Below, in pieces: positions 34,640 to 45,379 of a stretch of DNA of 48,352 nucleotides (within the stretch, counting starts at the first letter, position 1; every line of letters begins with the position of its first letter). A model generated the notes under the pieces. It was not told the DNA's origin. It made no database searches and saw nothing but the letters and a program-made list of their open reading frames with translations. Both the position numbers and the translations under genes were made by a program. The DNA is from Rhizopus sp. PT2906 (lineage: Eukaryota > Mucoromycota > Mucoromycetes > Mucorales > Rhizopodaceae): the NCBI GenBank assembly GCA_025529335.1, contig JAMYHX010000348.1, positions 1 to 48,352 on the forward strand, written 5' to 3'.

Positions 34640-35842
34640 AGTAAATAAGGAAAAGAAGAAGCACAAACCCCAACGTCACCCACATGTTCTATGATGAAAT
34701 ATCAGTACGTAATTCGTACACACATATACAGCATGTGTCTAGCTGATACGTTGAAAGTGCTGCTCAAAATCATGTTCTCAACGGAGGCTATCGTTTCTAC
34801 TGCTGCTTCTCAATGTAAGAACGATGATGCAGAAGCTTCTGTCATTATACTCGATTTGGATAACAGCGACAACTTCCTCCATTGTTGGTAAATCCTGGGC
34901 ACTTCTGTCACCTTCTTCAATCAAGTGCATTCTCATCGATAAACTGATGATAATATAAGGTGATCCGCTTTCGGTAGAGCCATTGTTGCTAGATCTTTCC
35001 TCGCTGTTGATGCTGAAGCTCTCATGGTTGCTCAATATCTTATACGCATGACAATAAATACGTGCGAAGGGACTACATTGAGCAAGCACAATTGAAAAGT
35101 TTTCTACATTCCCATTCTCCAGATTTTCGTTCCTTTCTGATCGTCTCTGAGCAGCATACGAAGGATCATAGATGTACAACTGAGCATACAAAGATGCGTT
35201 GACCTCAGCTGAAAGTAGAGGCCCTTGACGGTAACAAAGGGCACCATGGATCTGGAATGCGTTAAGCCCACCTTTTCTGTTGTTGTTGTTGTTGGCATTA
35301 CGTTCCTCAGCTGAGACAATGTCGCATCCTAAAGAGGTAAACGCAAAGGCAGCGTTATATTGACGAAGGTTGTCCTTGAAGTGGCGGCCTTGAGTGTCTG
35401 TACTTGCAAGCAAGTTCTTCAAGTACTCAGGTGGATCAGGCAAGAGCTGCAACTGAACTGATCCCTGCTTGCAGCATGACTCCCCAGTTGGATTTCTCAT
35501 CGAAGATATCTCTTGTCTTTCATCAATCCAGTGTAGGGCATGACAATGGAGACATTCTTTGTCCATACGTCCAAGATCCAAAGGACGAAGGCGAGAAAGC
35601 TACGAGATATAGGCAGCAGGAATGGTCTGAGAAGGTTCTACTCTAGGCCTTCCCCTGCGTCTTACTGGTCTGCCTTCCTGCTCTTCTTGTTCAGCTCGAC
35701 GTCTGCGTCGTGTGGCCGCAACTTGTTCTCTGCATGTTTGGCAGGTACGGTAAGCTGAGTCAACTGGTAAAGGTGCATGGCAGGATGAGCAGTTGGTAGT
35801 AAGTACGGTAAGGGTATTATTATTGTTCATATTATTGTTCAT
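34640..35842 (-). pseudogene. Helitron protein, N-terminal region only (long copy)
   Basis: One frame from ATG 35842 to a TGA at 34780-34778, interrupted by a single TAG at 35602-35600. It begins with a cysteine cluster (CSSCHAPLP, CQTCREQ), then a basic stretch. The Helitron-type block follows: KECLHCHALHWIDER, CCKQGSVQLQLLPDPPEYLK, RHFKDNLRQYNAAFAFTSLG, FQIHGALCYRQGPLL, YAQLYIYDPSYAAQRR, RIYCHAYKILSNHESF and DLPTMEEVVAVI. These are hallmarks of the region before the Rep domain in Helitron proteins of fungi. After the TGA, homology continues for about 40 codons in shifted frames and stops before any HUH Rep motif or helicase. The Fanzor gene occupies the place where those domains would lie. 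Confidence 0.85.
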
Positions 35843-35923
35843 GTACTAATGTAAGTTCCAGTATATATATTAGTGATAATAGTAATAAAAAAAAAACTAC
35901 ATGTATTTATTATAAACATATTC

Positions 35924-37785
35924 CTAACGTCTTCGTTTCATGTCTCTTTCTCTTGCCCAATCCCTCCAGGGGTAATCTTTGTTCCATTTCTGTTTATCAG
36001 CATGTTCCTCAGGTAGAATAGGTTCGACGTCATGTAACCATGGATGGTTTACTAATTCATATGCAGTAGCTCTATGTTCATAAGCCAGCATCGGATTTAA
36101 AAAGCTCGCAATCTCTTCAGCCTCCGTTCGACGGTATCCATATTTATCATGTAACACATCTTCCAGTGACCAATACTTTAATCTGTGAATATGTCGAAGC
36201 ACACCTTTGTGAGTGAAGAACTCGGAAGAATGCTTGCCCGATAGAGCAAATTCTTTTGGCATGGGTCCCATCAATTCAATCATTTGCGCGAGATGGTCTA
36301 TATAAATCATATAAGACACATCTTGTTTCCTTATTCCCTTTCGCAACTTACCATCATCACGACTGTATCCTTTACCCCTTCGTGGATCAAACAGGTAGCT
36401 TCCTGTGAGCAATTCAAATATCTATTTTATAAGTTGATACCCATTCTTTTTTGAAAGAAAAATAACTTACCATACAAGCCAAACTCCACATATCTGCTCC
36501 AGCATCCCATTTGCCTCCAATGATAACCTCGGGTGATCGGTATTGTCGTGTCTGTATGTCTTCTGTAAAGTGATGATCCACCCAACAAGCATTACCTAAA
36601 TCTGCAATCTTGACCTTGACAGAGTCCTGAACTTCCTGACTGTTGGAGCGTGATCTATATACATGTTGAATAGGTATATTTCCCATCGTTTTATATGACT
36701 TACCTAGACATATCTGACCTACGTCCTCTGCTAGAACTACCCTCAGCTGATGACAAGGGTTGAGAAGGCACCATCTTGACGGATCGATACTTACGAGCGG
36801 GGCTTCTTCCTCTACTATGATCATTATAAGGCTCCTCCTTTAACTCTACCGAATCTGGTCTTGAATTCAACTTTCTAAGCATCTCTTCAGCATTTTCAAT
36901 ATACATCAAGACGTTTTCAGGCTTCAGATCAGTATGAATGATACGACATTTCCTGTGCAAATAGTCAAGGCCGAGAAGGGCCTGTTTAGATATTTGCTTG
37001 ACGATCTTGATGGGAACACCCCTATTCTTGTATTTTTTAATCAACGACAACAAGTTCTCTCCAAGGACCTCAAAGGTCATACAGACATGGTGTCCGTTGG
37101 GTCCCTGCACCATAAAGTGATCTACAATGGCTGTCACGTATTGAGCACCCACACAGGTAGGATCTGCTTCAGCAACTCGTTCGAGTAGCTTGATCTCATC
37201 TCTAGCCGTCTCTGTATAATGTTTTGCTGACTTTACTACTTTCATCGCAAAGTGGTTGCCTGTCCTATATCCAAAAAAATAGAGTCAAGCCTCTTCTTTT
37301 AATATTTTTTTTTCTCTCTCTCTCTTACTCTTGATCCTGAACAAGCCAAACAGTTGAAAAATGACCCCACCCGAGTTTTCTTAAGACAACATATTGTCCA
37401 TCTTTATATCTTTCTCCTACGCGTACAGGATGATATCCACCTTTACAGTAATCCTTTCGATCTTCTTCATCTCCTTCTATTTCATCACCTGAAAGAAAAG
37501 ACCTAGATGAACTCGATCGGGGTGAATCGTCATAATAGTATTTCTTGGGACTAGCAGAGCGTGTATAGTATCGTGAATGATATTTGGATGGTCTTGTGAA
37601 ATATTAGTAAAAAGAACAAGAAGCTTTGAATATTGATTTACCTTTCTTTAATGTCATTGTATCGATTCTTTTTACTTGACGTGTTGTATCTGTTTCTTCT
37701 AGAATCTTTTTTTATTGTTGTGTTATTTTTAAAGGAAGGTTAATAAGATAGCCGAAGTGATCACCAACCTTCTCTATTAGACATG
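35924..37785 (-). CDS. SRPK1: SR-protein-specific kinase (SRPK/Sky1/Dsk1 family)
   Basis: Phosphorylates SR splicing and mRNA export factors. Six exons: 37785-37770, 37705-37642, 37592-37329, 37264-36704, 36654-36471 and 36421-35924, giving 528 residues. The kinase starts YVVLRKLGWGHFSTVWLVQD; the lysine is in HFAMKVVKS. The catalytic loop is IIHTDLKPENVL, with HTD instead of HRD as in this family, and the magnesium loop is IADLGNACW (DLG). A Ser/Arg spacer (SRGRSPARKYRSVK) splits the lobes, as in SRPKs. Next come YRSPEVIIGGKWDAGADMWS and the C-terminal HPWLHDVEP. The first exon of 16 bases uses a GTTGGT donor and is the weakest boundary. The stop is 47 bases from the element's 5' end. Confidence 0.94.
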
Positions 37786-38118
37786 AGCTTTATTATTTAC
37801 AAAGTAAAAAAAAAAAAAAAAAAATGAAAAAAAAAGCGGTGAATGAAAAATAAAGCGAGAGAGACAGATAGGAAAAGAGTTAGCGGAATTTGAATTAGTA
37901 AAAGGGGGAGAAGGATGCTAAAATGTCTATGATTATCATTATTTCACTTTATAAGAGTGAAGCATTTCAACCAATCAATAAAAGATAAAGAACAACATTA
38001 AACAACAATGGAACATGATAAAATATATATTGATGTCCCTGGTCATGAGATCATCTATTCTTACAATGATATCATCTTTATTGTACATACTCTCTATTTA
38101 CAACATTTTATATTGACA
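37786..38118. other. Intergenic, no gene recognised
   Basis: This 333-base stretch includes the SRPK promoter, with an A-rich run near 37805-37835, and the 3' flank of the next minus-strand gene. No frame is supported. Confidence 0.5.
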
Positions 38119-38553
38119 CTAGTTATCCTTGTCTTTAGGCGAAGGTAAAGAATCTAGTCGAGACCTAAGCTTAAACAAAGGTTCAGACCATTTCAATTGA
38201 AATGTATGTGATTTATCTGGCTTTAAAGAGTGTAGTAGATCATGAAATTGGTCAATGCAAAGATGAACTGCTTCTGATGCGGCCAAAAAGTCACCTCGAT
38301 AATAAATCGAACCTTGCGATTCAATAGCATAAACCATCTAATAATGACAATAAATATACAATATATATTATAAATAGTATAGACTAACCTCGTCAGCTGC
38401 TATTTGAAATGATTTTTCGAATGCACGTATATCCTTATCTTGAAATGATATTTCTTGGAACGAATAAGAAGAGGATTTACAAAAAGATAACCAGAGTACT
38501 TTTGTGTTGCGCTTTGTCTTTTTAAAAAGTTTGTTGGAGAGAAAGGATGTCAT
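38119..38553 (-). CDS. Small uncharacterised protein
   Basis: Exons 38553-38389 and 38337-38119 give 127 residues. The first exon is basic (NKLFKKTKRNTKVLW). The C-terminal half looks helical and includes YAIESQGSIYYRGDFLAASE, then AVHLCIDQFHDLLHSLKP. The pattern is reminiscent of small helical bundle domains, but I cannot assign a family. The phase-0 splice join (GAG|ATG) is clean and there is a good ATG, which favours a real gene over a chance frame. Confidence 0.6.
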
Positions 38554-38823
38554 TAAAGAAGAAGAAAGAAGAAGAAGAAAAAAGATGAGGCATTTTTCCT
38601 TTATATAACAACAATTTTCTCACTCTTGGTCTATCTTTGCCCATTATTCTTCTATCTTGACCCCCCCTGATCTCCCAAGATTTAATATGAAACAGCCTCA
38701 CTCAAATTGTAAACACATGGGTTAACAAATAACAAAGATGATCTACACACATATAAAGCGTCATCATAAATATTTATTTTATCTCTCTCAAGATTCCTTT
38801 AATGATTTCAACATGGCTTTGAC

Positions 38824-39686
38824 CTAAACTTTATTGTTAAATAACTTTAATAAATAATGAGGCCCTCTTACTTCTTCTACATCCACAGACACATCAGCAT
38901 TCAATTCCGAATAATGACGACAGAGTGGACAAGTAAACGCAGGATGATTACTCAACAATGGACGTGTGCACTTGTAATGAAACTTGTGTGAGCATGGTGC
39001 GACAAATAATGCTTGAAAGGGTGCTATAGCATATAAACATATACAACATTCATCAACATGAATATCCTCTGTCTGTGTTCTTGTCGTCAAATTTTGAAGT
39101 GACTCATGTGCCTTTAAACTAGTATTGCTTAATAAATATATTATGTAACATTTGTATTTTACTTAAAATTATCCACAGAAGCCTTGGGTTTTATCAATTG
39201 AATACGCATTCTCACACAACGAAAATGCTCTACATCACATTAGATAAAGTATTCCATCTTGTTAATACTACCTTCCGCCCCGCCTTGATAATCTATGCCT
39301 AATTGAACAATATCATTATTTTTTAATTCAAATAGTTCTGAACATTCTCCTGCTGAGCAAAGTCGCTTGTTATTTAAAAAAGTTCCTGAAGAAGATTGGG
39401 TATCTCGGATATAGACCTATTCAGTTTAATAAAACTTCCCTTCAATATCATATATCATAAAACTTACTCGTCCTTGTTTTGTACATATCTCAGCGTGGTG
39501 TCGACTAACTACCTTTGACCTAAAAGGCCAAAAGTAACAAGAGTCTCTTTTGTTACTTGCATATCTTCCTACTTTAATGATGTGGTCCTCTTCCAAAGTA
39601 CATTCAATTACTGGAAATACTAATGTTCGTCCGGAATCAGTAAAAGGAGTTACTCTTATAATCAACTGTTGATCTTTGAATGGCAT
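38824..39686 (-). CDS. DMA1: FHA-RING E3 ubiquitin ligase (Dma1/Chf2-like)
   Basis: Fungal Dma proteins are checkpoint ligases that read phosphothreonine through FHA and ubiquitinate septation or spindle factors. Exons 39686-39468, 39416-39272, 39229-39163 and 39118-38824 give 241 residues. FHA core: IIKVGRY, then FRSKVVSRHHAEI and, after the intron, VYIRDTQSSSGTFLNNKRL. The RING reads CCICLYAIAPFQALFVAPC, SHKFHYKC and CPLC, a C3H2C3 arrangement near the C-terminus. The domain order is that of Dma1. The start at 39686 (MPFKDQQ) is chosen over an in-frame ATG at 39767, because the extra segment is a Phe-rich hydrophobic stretch unlike the family. Confidence 0.88.
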
Positions 39687-39871
39687 AAAGTATGTAAAGA
39701 CAAAACAAAAAATAAGGAAAAAAAATAAGGGAAAATAGGAAAAAGAAAGAAAGGGGGCACTTAACAAGACAAATTAATATATTTTTCATGCGTTGTATAT
39801 ACACTTTTCTATATCATCAAAACAAAACAAATAATAAAATGATCTTTGTCTATATATTTCATGCTTTATTT

Positions 39872-40984
39872 TCAGGGCAATTCATCACTGGTATAAGTCG
39901 TAAGTTTATCCATAATTCGTTCATCAATAACAATAGGTTCATCATTCTTTTTTAATTCTTCTACTTTTTCATCTCCAATCCAATATTTCTTTTCTTCTTG
40001 TCCTTTATCTGCATCTCTTGGTTCCATCGGTCGTGTCTGGTTCAAGACTGCTGCAATCGTGTATTTACCTACTTCTTCAATACGCTTATAATCCGCATAC
40101 CACATATAAAGTCTATATGGAATATTGGACCATCCAATGATATTGACATGTGGAATATACATCACAGGTTCAAACTTGGGTGGCAGTGAAAAACGTACTT
40201 CGTCTTGTACTTCATTATTGACTTGTTGAATGTCCTCACTTATCAGTTCCTCTTGATCTTGTTGTTCCATTTCAGCAGGTTTCTCTTTTTCAACTTCTTC
40301 ATTTTTCTGTTCGAGACTAGCTTCACATCCTTTGGCTAATCCACTCAAGACTTCTCTATATGCGTTTCGTCCAATAGCCAGAATACCATCTGTCTCTTTT
40401 CTCCTTTTTAATTGTTGACTAATCATCTCTTTAACATTGGGTGCGACAAATGGATTCGCTACTTGTTGTTGTTGTTCTTGTTGTTGTTGTTCATCTATTT
40501 CCATAATGGATGATTCAGCCTCAAGACGTTGTTCGATAATGGCTTCCATAACCGACTTCTCAATCTGACCTGGTTCCTTGGCTTCTTTTACTTCATAATC
40601 TACTGCACCTGCAACTAGAACAGGCTATTCAAAACATATCAATATCCCCATGTCAACATGAAGCAAATTCTTACTTTGACATATTCTCTAAACCAAGTTC
40701 GACTCTTTTCAAGTCCATCGCCTGGTGGTGCAGAAATATAAATTGTTACTTTTCTAGGCATTTCCTATATTTATTCATGAGCTCCTTTTGTCCTTGTTTT
40801 TCTTCTTTCTTACATGAACACCACAAGGACGATCAGCAAGATGAGCAACACGTTGAGCTACTTTTCGTCTTGATTCTTCTGCATTTTTATTACTTGTGTA
40901 AATGATTCCACTGAGTGCGCCAGCAATACCGCTGAAAATAAGTGTGCCTTTTGAAGGAGCTTTTAAACCAAATGGTAAAGGCAT
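39872..40984 (-). CDS. TIM54: Mitochondrial inner membrane translocase subunit Tim54
   Basis: Part of the TIM22 complex that inserts carrier proteins into the inner membrane. Exons 40984-40814, 40764-40675 and 40624-39872 give 337 residues. The start MPLPFGLKAPSKGTLIFSG leads into one membrane segment (to about residue 30). The conserved intermembrane-space domain follows, with MPRKVTIYISAPPGDGLEKS, RTWFREYVK and PVLVAGAVDYEV across two splice joins, and later VMYIPHVNIIGWSNIPYRLY. A Glu/Gln-rich insert (EQQQQEQQQQ) lies in the middle. Reading straight through the first exon would give a 96-residue stand-alone protein; the GTAAGA donor at 40813 and the Tim54 homology argue against that. Confidence 0.9.
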
Positions 40985-41109
40985 AAGAACAATAAGAACA
41001 GAATAAAAAAAAATAGAAAGGCCCTGGAGATGAATATGTCCTTTCGATTTTAGACGGTCACACATGCAATATAAAGGGTGTCTTTTTCTTTTTCTTTTTT
41101 ATTATTACA

Positions 41110-43148
41110 TTAAGGAGTCATAAGCATACGTAGTGTGTTTGTATTGCCTAATCCACCTCGCCATCCTTGAATAGCTACAACTGACTCATTATGACCGACC
41201 AACCTAGTAAAAAGTAGATGAGAAACAAGAGCTTTACAACACATGATGTACTTACCCATACTTTATGGCTTGCTCCATACCTAACACAAAAGACATTAGA
41301 ACATGCTTTTCTTTCTCTATATTCACCTACCCCATTTAATTCTAGCGTCAACATCATCTTGCCATGGAGCAAGGTTTAAGGGACTAAGATAATCTGTACT
41401 ATATGAAGCACTGAGAGCTGAGGCTTCCTTGGATGAAGCCTTTGGATAATGGAAGGGGAAGCATCCACGGTGCAGGTGGACTTGACGAGCTGTTTGTGGA
41501 TTACGAGTGACTACGATGATGGGCACACTGGGTCTATACTTGGAAATCAATCCTGCAGATTTTCCTGATGTAGTCAAGACAATGATAGCCTTGGCTCCCT
41601 GTTCGTGTGCTGCATTTACAGCTGCACAGGCGATTGTTTCAGTTGTGCTTGTAGGTAAAGGAGTCAAGGAACGGATTTCGTTAAAGAGACGAGGATAGCA
41701 AATGAACGATTCGGCCAATAGACAGGTCTGATGCATCATCTGAACTGCTTCAATTGGATATGAACCCTTGGCAGTCTCACCCGAGAGCATCACACAGTCA
41801 GCTCCGTCCAAGACGGCGTTGGCCACGTCAGATACTTCAGCACGTGTTGGACGAGGGTTATACTATATGTTACAGATGAGTGGATGAGATAAGGACATGA
41901 CGATACACTTACAGTCATTGATTCGAGCATTTGCGTTGCACTTTTTTTTTTTTCAAATTGAATCAGTATCTTGTCATCTGAATATTTATGCACACTTACC
42001 AGATAACAGGCTTACCAGCCAAATTACACTTTGCAATCATCATTTTTTGAGCGATAAACACTCTTTCCAAAGGAATTTCGATACCCATATCCTATTATCA
42101 ATAAGAATCAGATAATGTATACTCCTTTGCCTTTTGAAGTTTTACACCACGAGCAATCATGACTCCATCAGTTTGTTCGAGAATCTCATCAAAATTGGCT
42201 ACACCTTGATGATTTTCAATCTTGGCAATGATCTTGATCGCCTTGCCTTCATCGCCCAAGACTTGTCGAATATCCTTGATGTCCTGTCCACGACGAATGA
42301 AGGAAGCAAAGATCATATCAACCTTGTTTTGGACACCAAATCTGAGATCAGCCTTATCCTTTTCTGATAACGCAGGTAAATCAACATCGGTTCCTGGTAA
42401 ATTGACACCTTTACGAGAAGAGAGTGTACCGTTGTTTAAGGCAACGACACGAACACCATCCGGAAGGACTTCCTTGACTTGAAGTGACAGAATACCGTCA
42501 TCAACATAGACAAGTTTATCGACTTGGATCACTTGAGGCAAATTCTTGTAGTCAATGTACATGACTTTGTCGTCACAGTTTTCCTTATACTGCTCATCTG
42601 TACTCAAGATAAACTCATGACCTGCCTTGATGGGAATATCGATGTTATCTCTCATCAATCCAGTACGGATCTCGGGTCCCTTTGTGTCAAGAGCAATGGC
42701 AGTGGCTCTACCGGGATATACTAATTTGGGGTAACATGAGTATATTTTCCTGGCTAGTATTTTTTTTTTTTTTTTTTTTTTTTTTGGCTTACATTGAAAA
42801 CTCTTGCGCGTATTATCGATAACAGATTGATGATACTGATTATCTATTTAGTCTTTACTCTGTATTGCTCGCTCTTTCTCACCTCATATGATCCATGTGA
42901 AAAGTTCATACGCACAACATTTAATCCTGCGTTTCGAAGTTGAGTGATCATTTCGACACTGTTTGTCTTGGGTCCTATATTAAAGATAAGATAATGTATT
43001 TATTCATGCATACATATATACATATATATATATATTTATTACCAATAGTGCCAATAATACTCGTCTTTCGCGTATGTGAACACTCAACATCCACATCCAT
43101 TTGAGATATCCATTCTAGTTCTGAGCTAGTGACGTTATTCAACTTCAT
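41110..43148 (-). CDS. PYK1: Pyruvate kinase
   Basis: Last step of glycolysis: phosphoenolpyruvate plus ADP to pyruvate and ATP, in the cytosol. Nine exons: 43148-43043, 42974-42883, 42835-42793, 42720-42146, 42091-42000, 41940-41913, 41862-41331, 41280-41256 and 41203-41110, giving 528 residues. Motifs in order: [49 protein letters not shown], the catalytic KIIAKIENHQGVANFDEIL, MIARGDMGIEIP, then CATQMLESMTYNPRPTRAE and DGADCVMLSGETAKGSYP. The end is VVAIQGWRGGLGNTNTLRM. Two exons are only 28 and 25 bases long, but both are required by the protein. A 26-base T run sits in the third intron. Confidence 0.96.
42760..42785. repeat. Poly(T) run in a pyruvate kinase intron
   Basis: Uninterrupted T tract of 26 bases on the plus strand (poly-A in the transcript). 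Its length is likely to vary between isolates or assemblies. Confidence 0.9.
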
Positions 43149-43332
43149 TTTATAAAGATAAAGAAAGAAAGAAAAAAAAAAAAACGGAAAAAATTTTCTG
43201 GATTATACAGCCTTTTACACTGCTACCCCATTTGGTTATGCGGCCAATGAAATAAAGTTGTCTCATATGTTCTTTACTGTGACGCGCTTCAGAAGTTTTC
43301 ACTTCTTTATTATTATTTTTTTTTTTTAGAAA
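43149..43332. promoter_or_regulatory. Bidirectional promoter between PYK1 and GIR2
   Basis: Only 184 bases separate the two divergent start codons, so core promoter elements of both genes must lie here. It has A-rich and T-rich tracts next to the respective ATGs. No specific site is claimed. Confidence 0.6.
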
Positions 43333-44256
43333 ATGACAGATTATTTAGAAGAACAAAAGAATGAAATTGAAGCACTTCAGTCTATTTACCCAGATGAATT
43401 CGAAGGTACACTGTTTTATTAGTCAACATACTACTTACTCTTATTATAGGTATAAGTGAGACAGAGTTTAGAATATCTATATATCCCGAAGAACAAGACC
43501 TAGAGAATCCACGTAAGCCCCCTCCCAAATGTTTATTAATGTCGAACAACTCATTAAACGTCCAAAAGGCGCACTTTCATTGCATGTGATATATACACCC
43601 AATTACCCAGACGAATTACCAGAATATGAAATTGAAATTATTCAAGGTCAAGTGCCTGAATCATATCTTTCGAGAATAGAACAATCTGTCAAACAGGCCG
43701 TATGTTGGTTCATGTGTATTTAAATTTGCTAAATCATGTAATATATTTATACTAGGCTGAAGAATCGATCGGTATGGCTATGGTTTTCTCCTTGGTGATG
43801 ATCATCAAGGAAGAACTAGATAATATCGTCTTGGACGTCAAGAGAGCTGAAGAAGAACTGGTCAAGGAAAAGAAACGTAAAGAAGAAGAAGCAGAACAAG
43901 CCAAATTTGTAGGCACCAAAGTGACAAGAGATAGCTTTTTGGATTGGAAAAAGAAGTTTGACGCAGAAATAGCAGAAAAGGATGCTGTGGCAAGAGCACA
44001 AAAGGCAAAGGAATTAAAAGGAAAATTGACAGGTAAATATATATACATATATATAAAAAGATCTGTAGCCGACTATTATCTAGGTCGTCAATTGTTTGAA
44101 CAAGACAAGACCTTGGCCATGTCCGATGCTGGTTATATGGATGAAGGCGATGTATCAGTCGATGTGTCTCAATTTGATAAAGAGGATCGTGCTGGTGCTT
44201 TTGATGATCAATATAAAGACGAAGAAGAAAATCCTGTGTGGAAGAATGTGGATTAA
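43333..44256 (+). CDS. GIR2: RWD-domain protein, Gir2/RWDD1 (DFRP2) family
   Basis: Cytosolic partner of the translational GTPase Rbg2/DRG2 and a Gcn1 binder through its RWD domain. Exons 43333-43405, 43450-43512, 43569-43699, 43756-44032 and 44084-44256 give 238 residues; human RWDD1 has 243. RWD signature: EEQKNEIEALQSIYPDEFEG and LSLHVIYTPNYPDELPEYEI. A charged coiled coil follows (KRAEEELVKEKKRKEEEAEQ), then FVGTKVTRDSFLDWKKKFDA and the DFRP-type GRQLFEQDKTL. The C-terminus is acidic and ends in NPVWKNVD. The third-exon acceptor (CCAAAAG at 43562-43568) is set by protein homology. Confidence 0.93.
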
Positions 44257-44306
44257 AATAAACTCTATTTATCACACGTGATTTCTTTTTCTTTCTTTAT
44301 TTTTTT

Positions 44307-45379
44307 ATGACACTTTTATCCTTTGGATTCAATGGCTTTGAACAAATTAGACAAGAAACAAACATTACAAGAATATTATTCACTTCTTGGGAGACAGCCA
44401 TTGTTGTTGTGAATGGTAACAATAAAGACAACAATAAGCAGTAATTTAATAGTTTAAAAAGATGACGAGATTGTCGTGTGGGGATATCAACCTGACTATA
44501 TAACACCATTATTAAATAATGCTCACTTGATTCAGTCCATCTTTGGTGATCCTAATGAGTGCATGGGTATCATAACCTATGCCAACACGTCCATCACCAT
44601 CACTCCTTCTGGCGAGAGACACGACTGGACTGACGTACAAGACGCCTGCTGGAGTCAAGGAACGATCTTTGTCTTGAGCACACAGGGACTATTGTATCAA
44701 GATCAACAACCGGTCGTTGGCTTGCCCAAAGTCAGGGCTATTTGTGGATCGAGTCAACATGTGCTCTGTCTGACCGATGAAGGCATCTACGGTATTGGAT
44801 CAAACCGCTTCTCTCAACTGGGAACTGAACCATATCAGGAACAACAACAAGAACCGCAGATGATTGACCATTTTTCAGGAATTTATCTTGATCGAGTATC
44901 GCTCGCATGTGGACCATTTCATTCGGTTGTCATTATTGATGGAGATGTGTACACATTTGGGTTATCAAAAGATGGCAGACTGGGTTCGGGAGATAGTGAT
45001 AGTATTGTGGATTTAGCCGTCTTTTTAGATGATCAGGGTGAGTCTGTTGAAGTGAATGCGGTCAAGGCTGTCTGTGGATCATGCCATACACTAGTACTGG
45101 ACGGTAAGTTTGATTATGCGTATTCTTTAAACAAAAGAGCTTATTTGAGATAGACCAAGGTAGAGTATGGTCTTGTGGAAGCAGTAAGTTATTCAATACA
45201 CACTTTTTATACATGTCTTTTTTTTCTCATTTCTTGTTTTTACACAAGACAAATATGGTCAACTCGGTCGATCAGTTATCGAAGGACATGATGCCTACTT
45301 TCGTCAGTGCACGTCTGTGAATCAAAAGGCGACTGATTGCTCAGCTGGACGATGGAACTCGTTTGTTTTAACTATTTAA
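44307..45379 (+). CDS. RCC1-repeat (beta-propeller) protein
   Basis: Exons 44307-44415, 44462-45103, 45154-45183 and 45249-45379 give 303 residues. RCC1-type blades are seen as LLSFGFNGFEQI, VVWGYQPDY, GIYGIGSNRFSQLG, ACGPFHSVVIIDGDVYTFGL, SKDGRLGSGDSDS, KAVCGSCHTLVLD and DKYGQLGRSV. The number of repeats (about five) and size are smaller than a seven-blade Ran exchange factor, resembling secretion-regulating or ATS1-like RCC1 proteins; exact role is unknown. The 30-base third exon completes GRVWSCGS. The stop codon (45377-45379) overlaps the stop of MRP51 on the other strand. Confidence 0.85.

Larger units (their letters stand above)
31313..35876 (-). mobile_element. Helitron-Fanzor composite element (long copy)
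   Basis: A minus-strand element of about 4.56 kb. In its own 5'-3' order it has a candidate Helitron 5' end A^TCACTAATATATATAC at 35876, a Helitron N-terminal reading frame, a Fanzor nuclease gene and a 3' end with a perfect 8-base inverted repeat AATGAATA/TATTCATT, then AGTCTT and CTAG at 31313. A hairpin about ten bases before CTRR is the Helitron 3' signature. The 3' limit is supported by the end of homology with the short copy; the 5' limit is inferred from motif only. The base after CTAG is C, not the expected T, so the insertion site is not a textbook AT. No Rep or helicase domain is present. It fills the spacer between the stops of the DOCK and SRPK genes. Confidence 0.82.

Noticed and set aside
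36414..36824. A separate minus-strand ORF inside the SRPK region.
   Set aside because: It reads through two introns of the kinase gene; the exon model keeps SRPK homology on both sides.
40775..41065. A 96-residue stand-alone membrane protein.
   Set aside because: Its N-terminal part is the first exon of Tim54; the GTAAGA donor at 40813 and the MPRKVTIY block in the next exon show it is spliced on.
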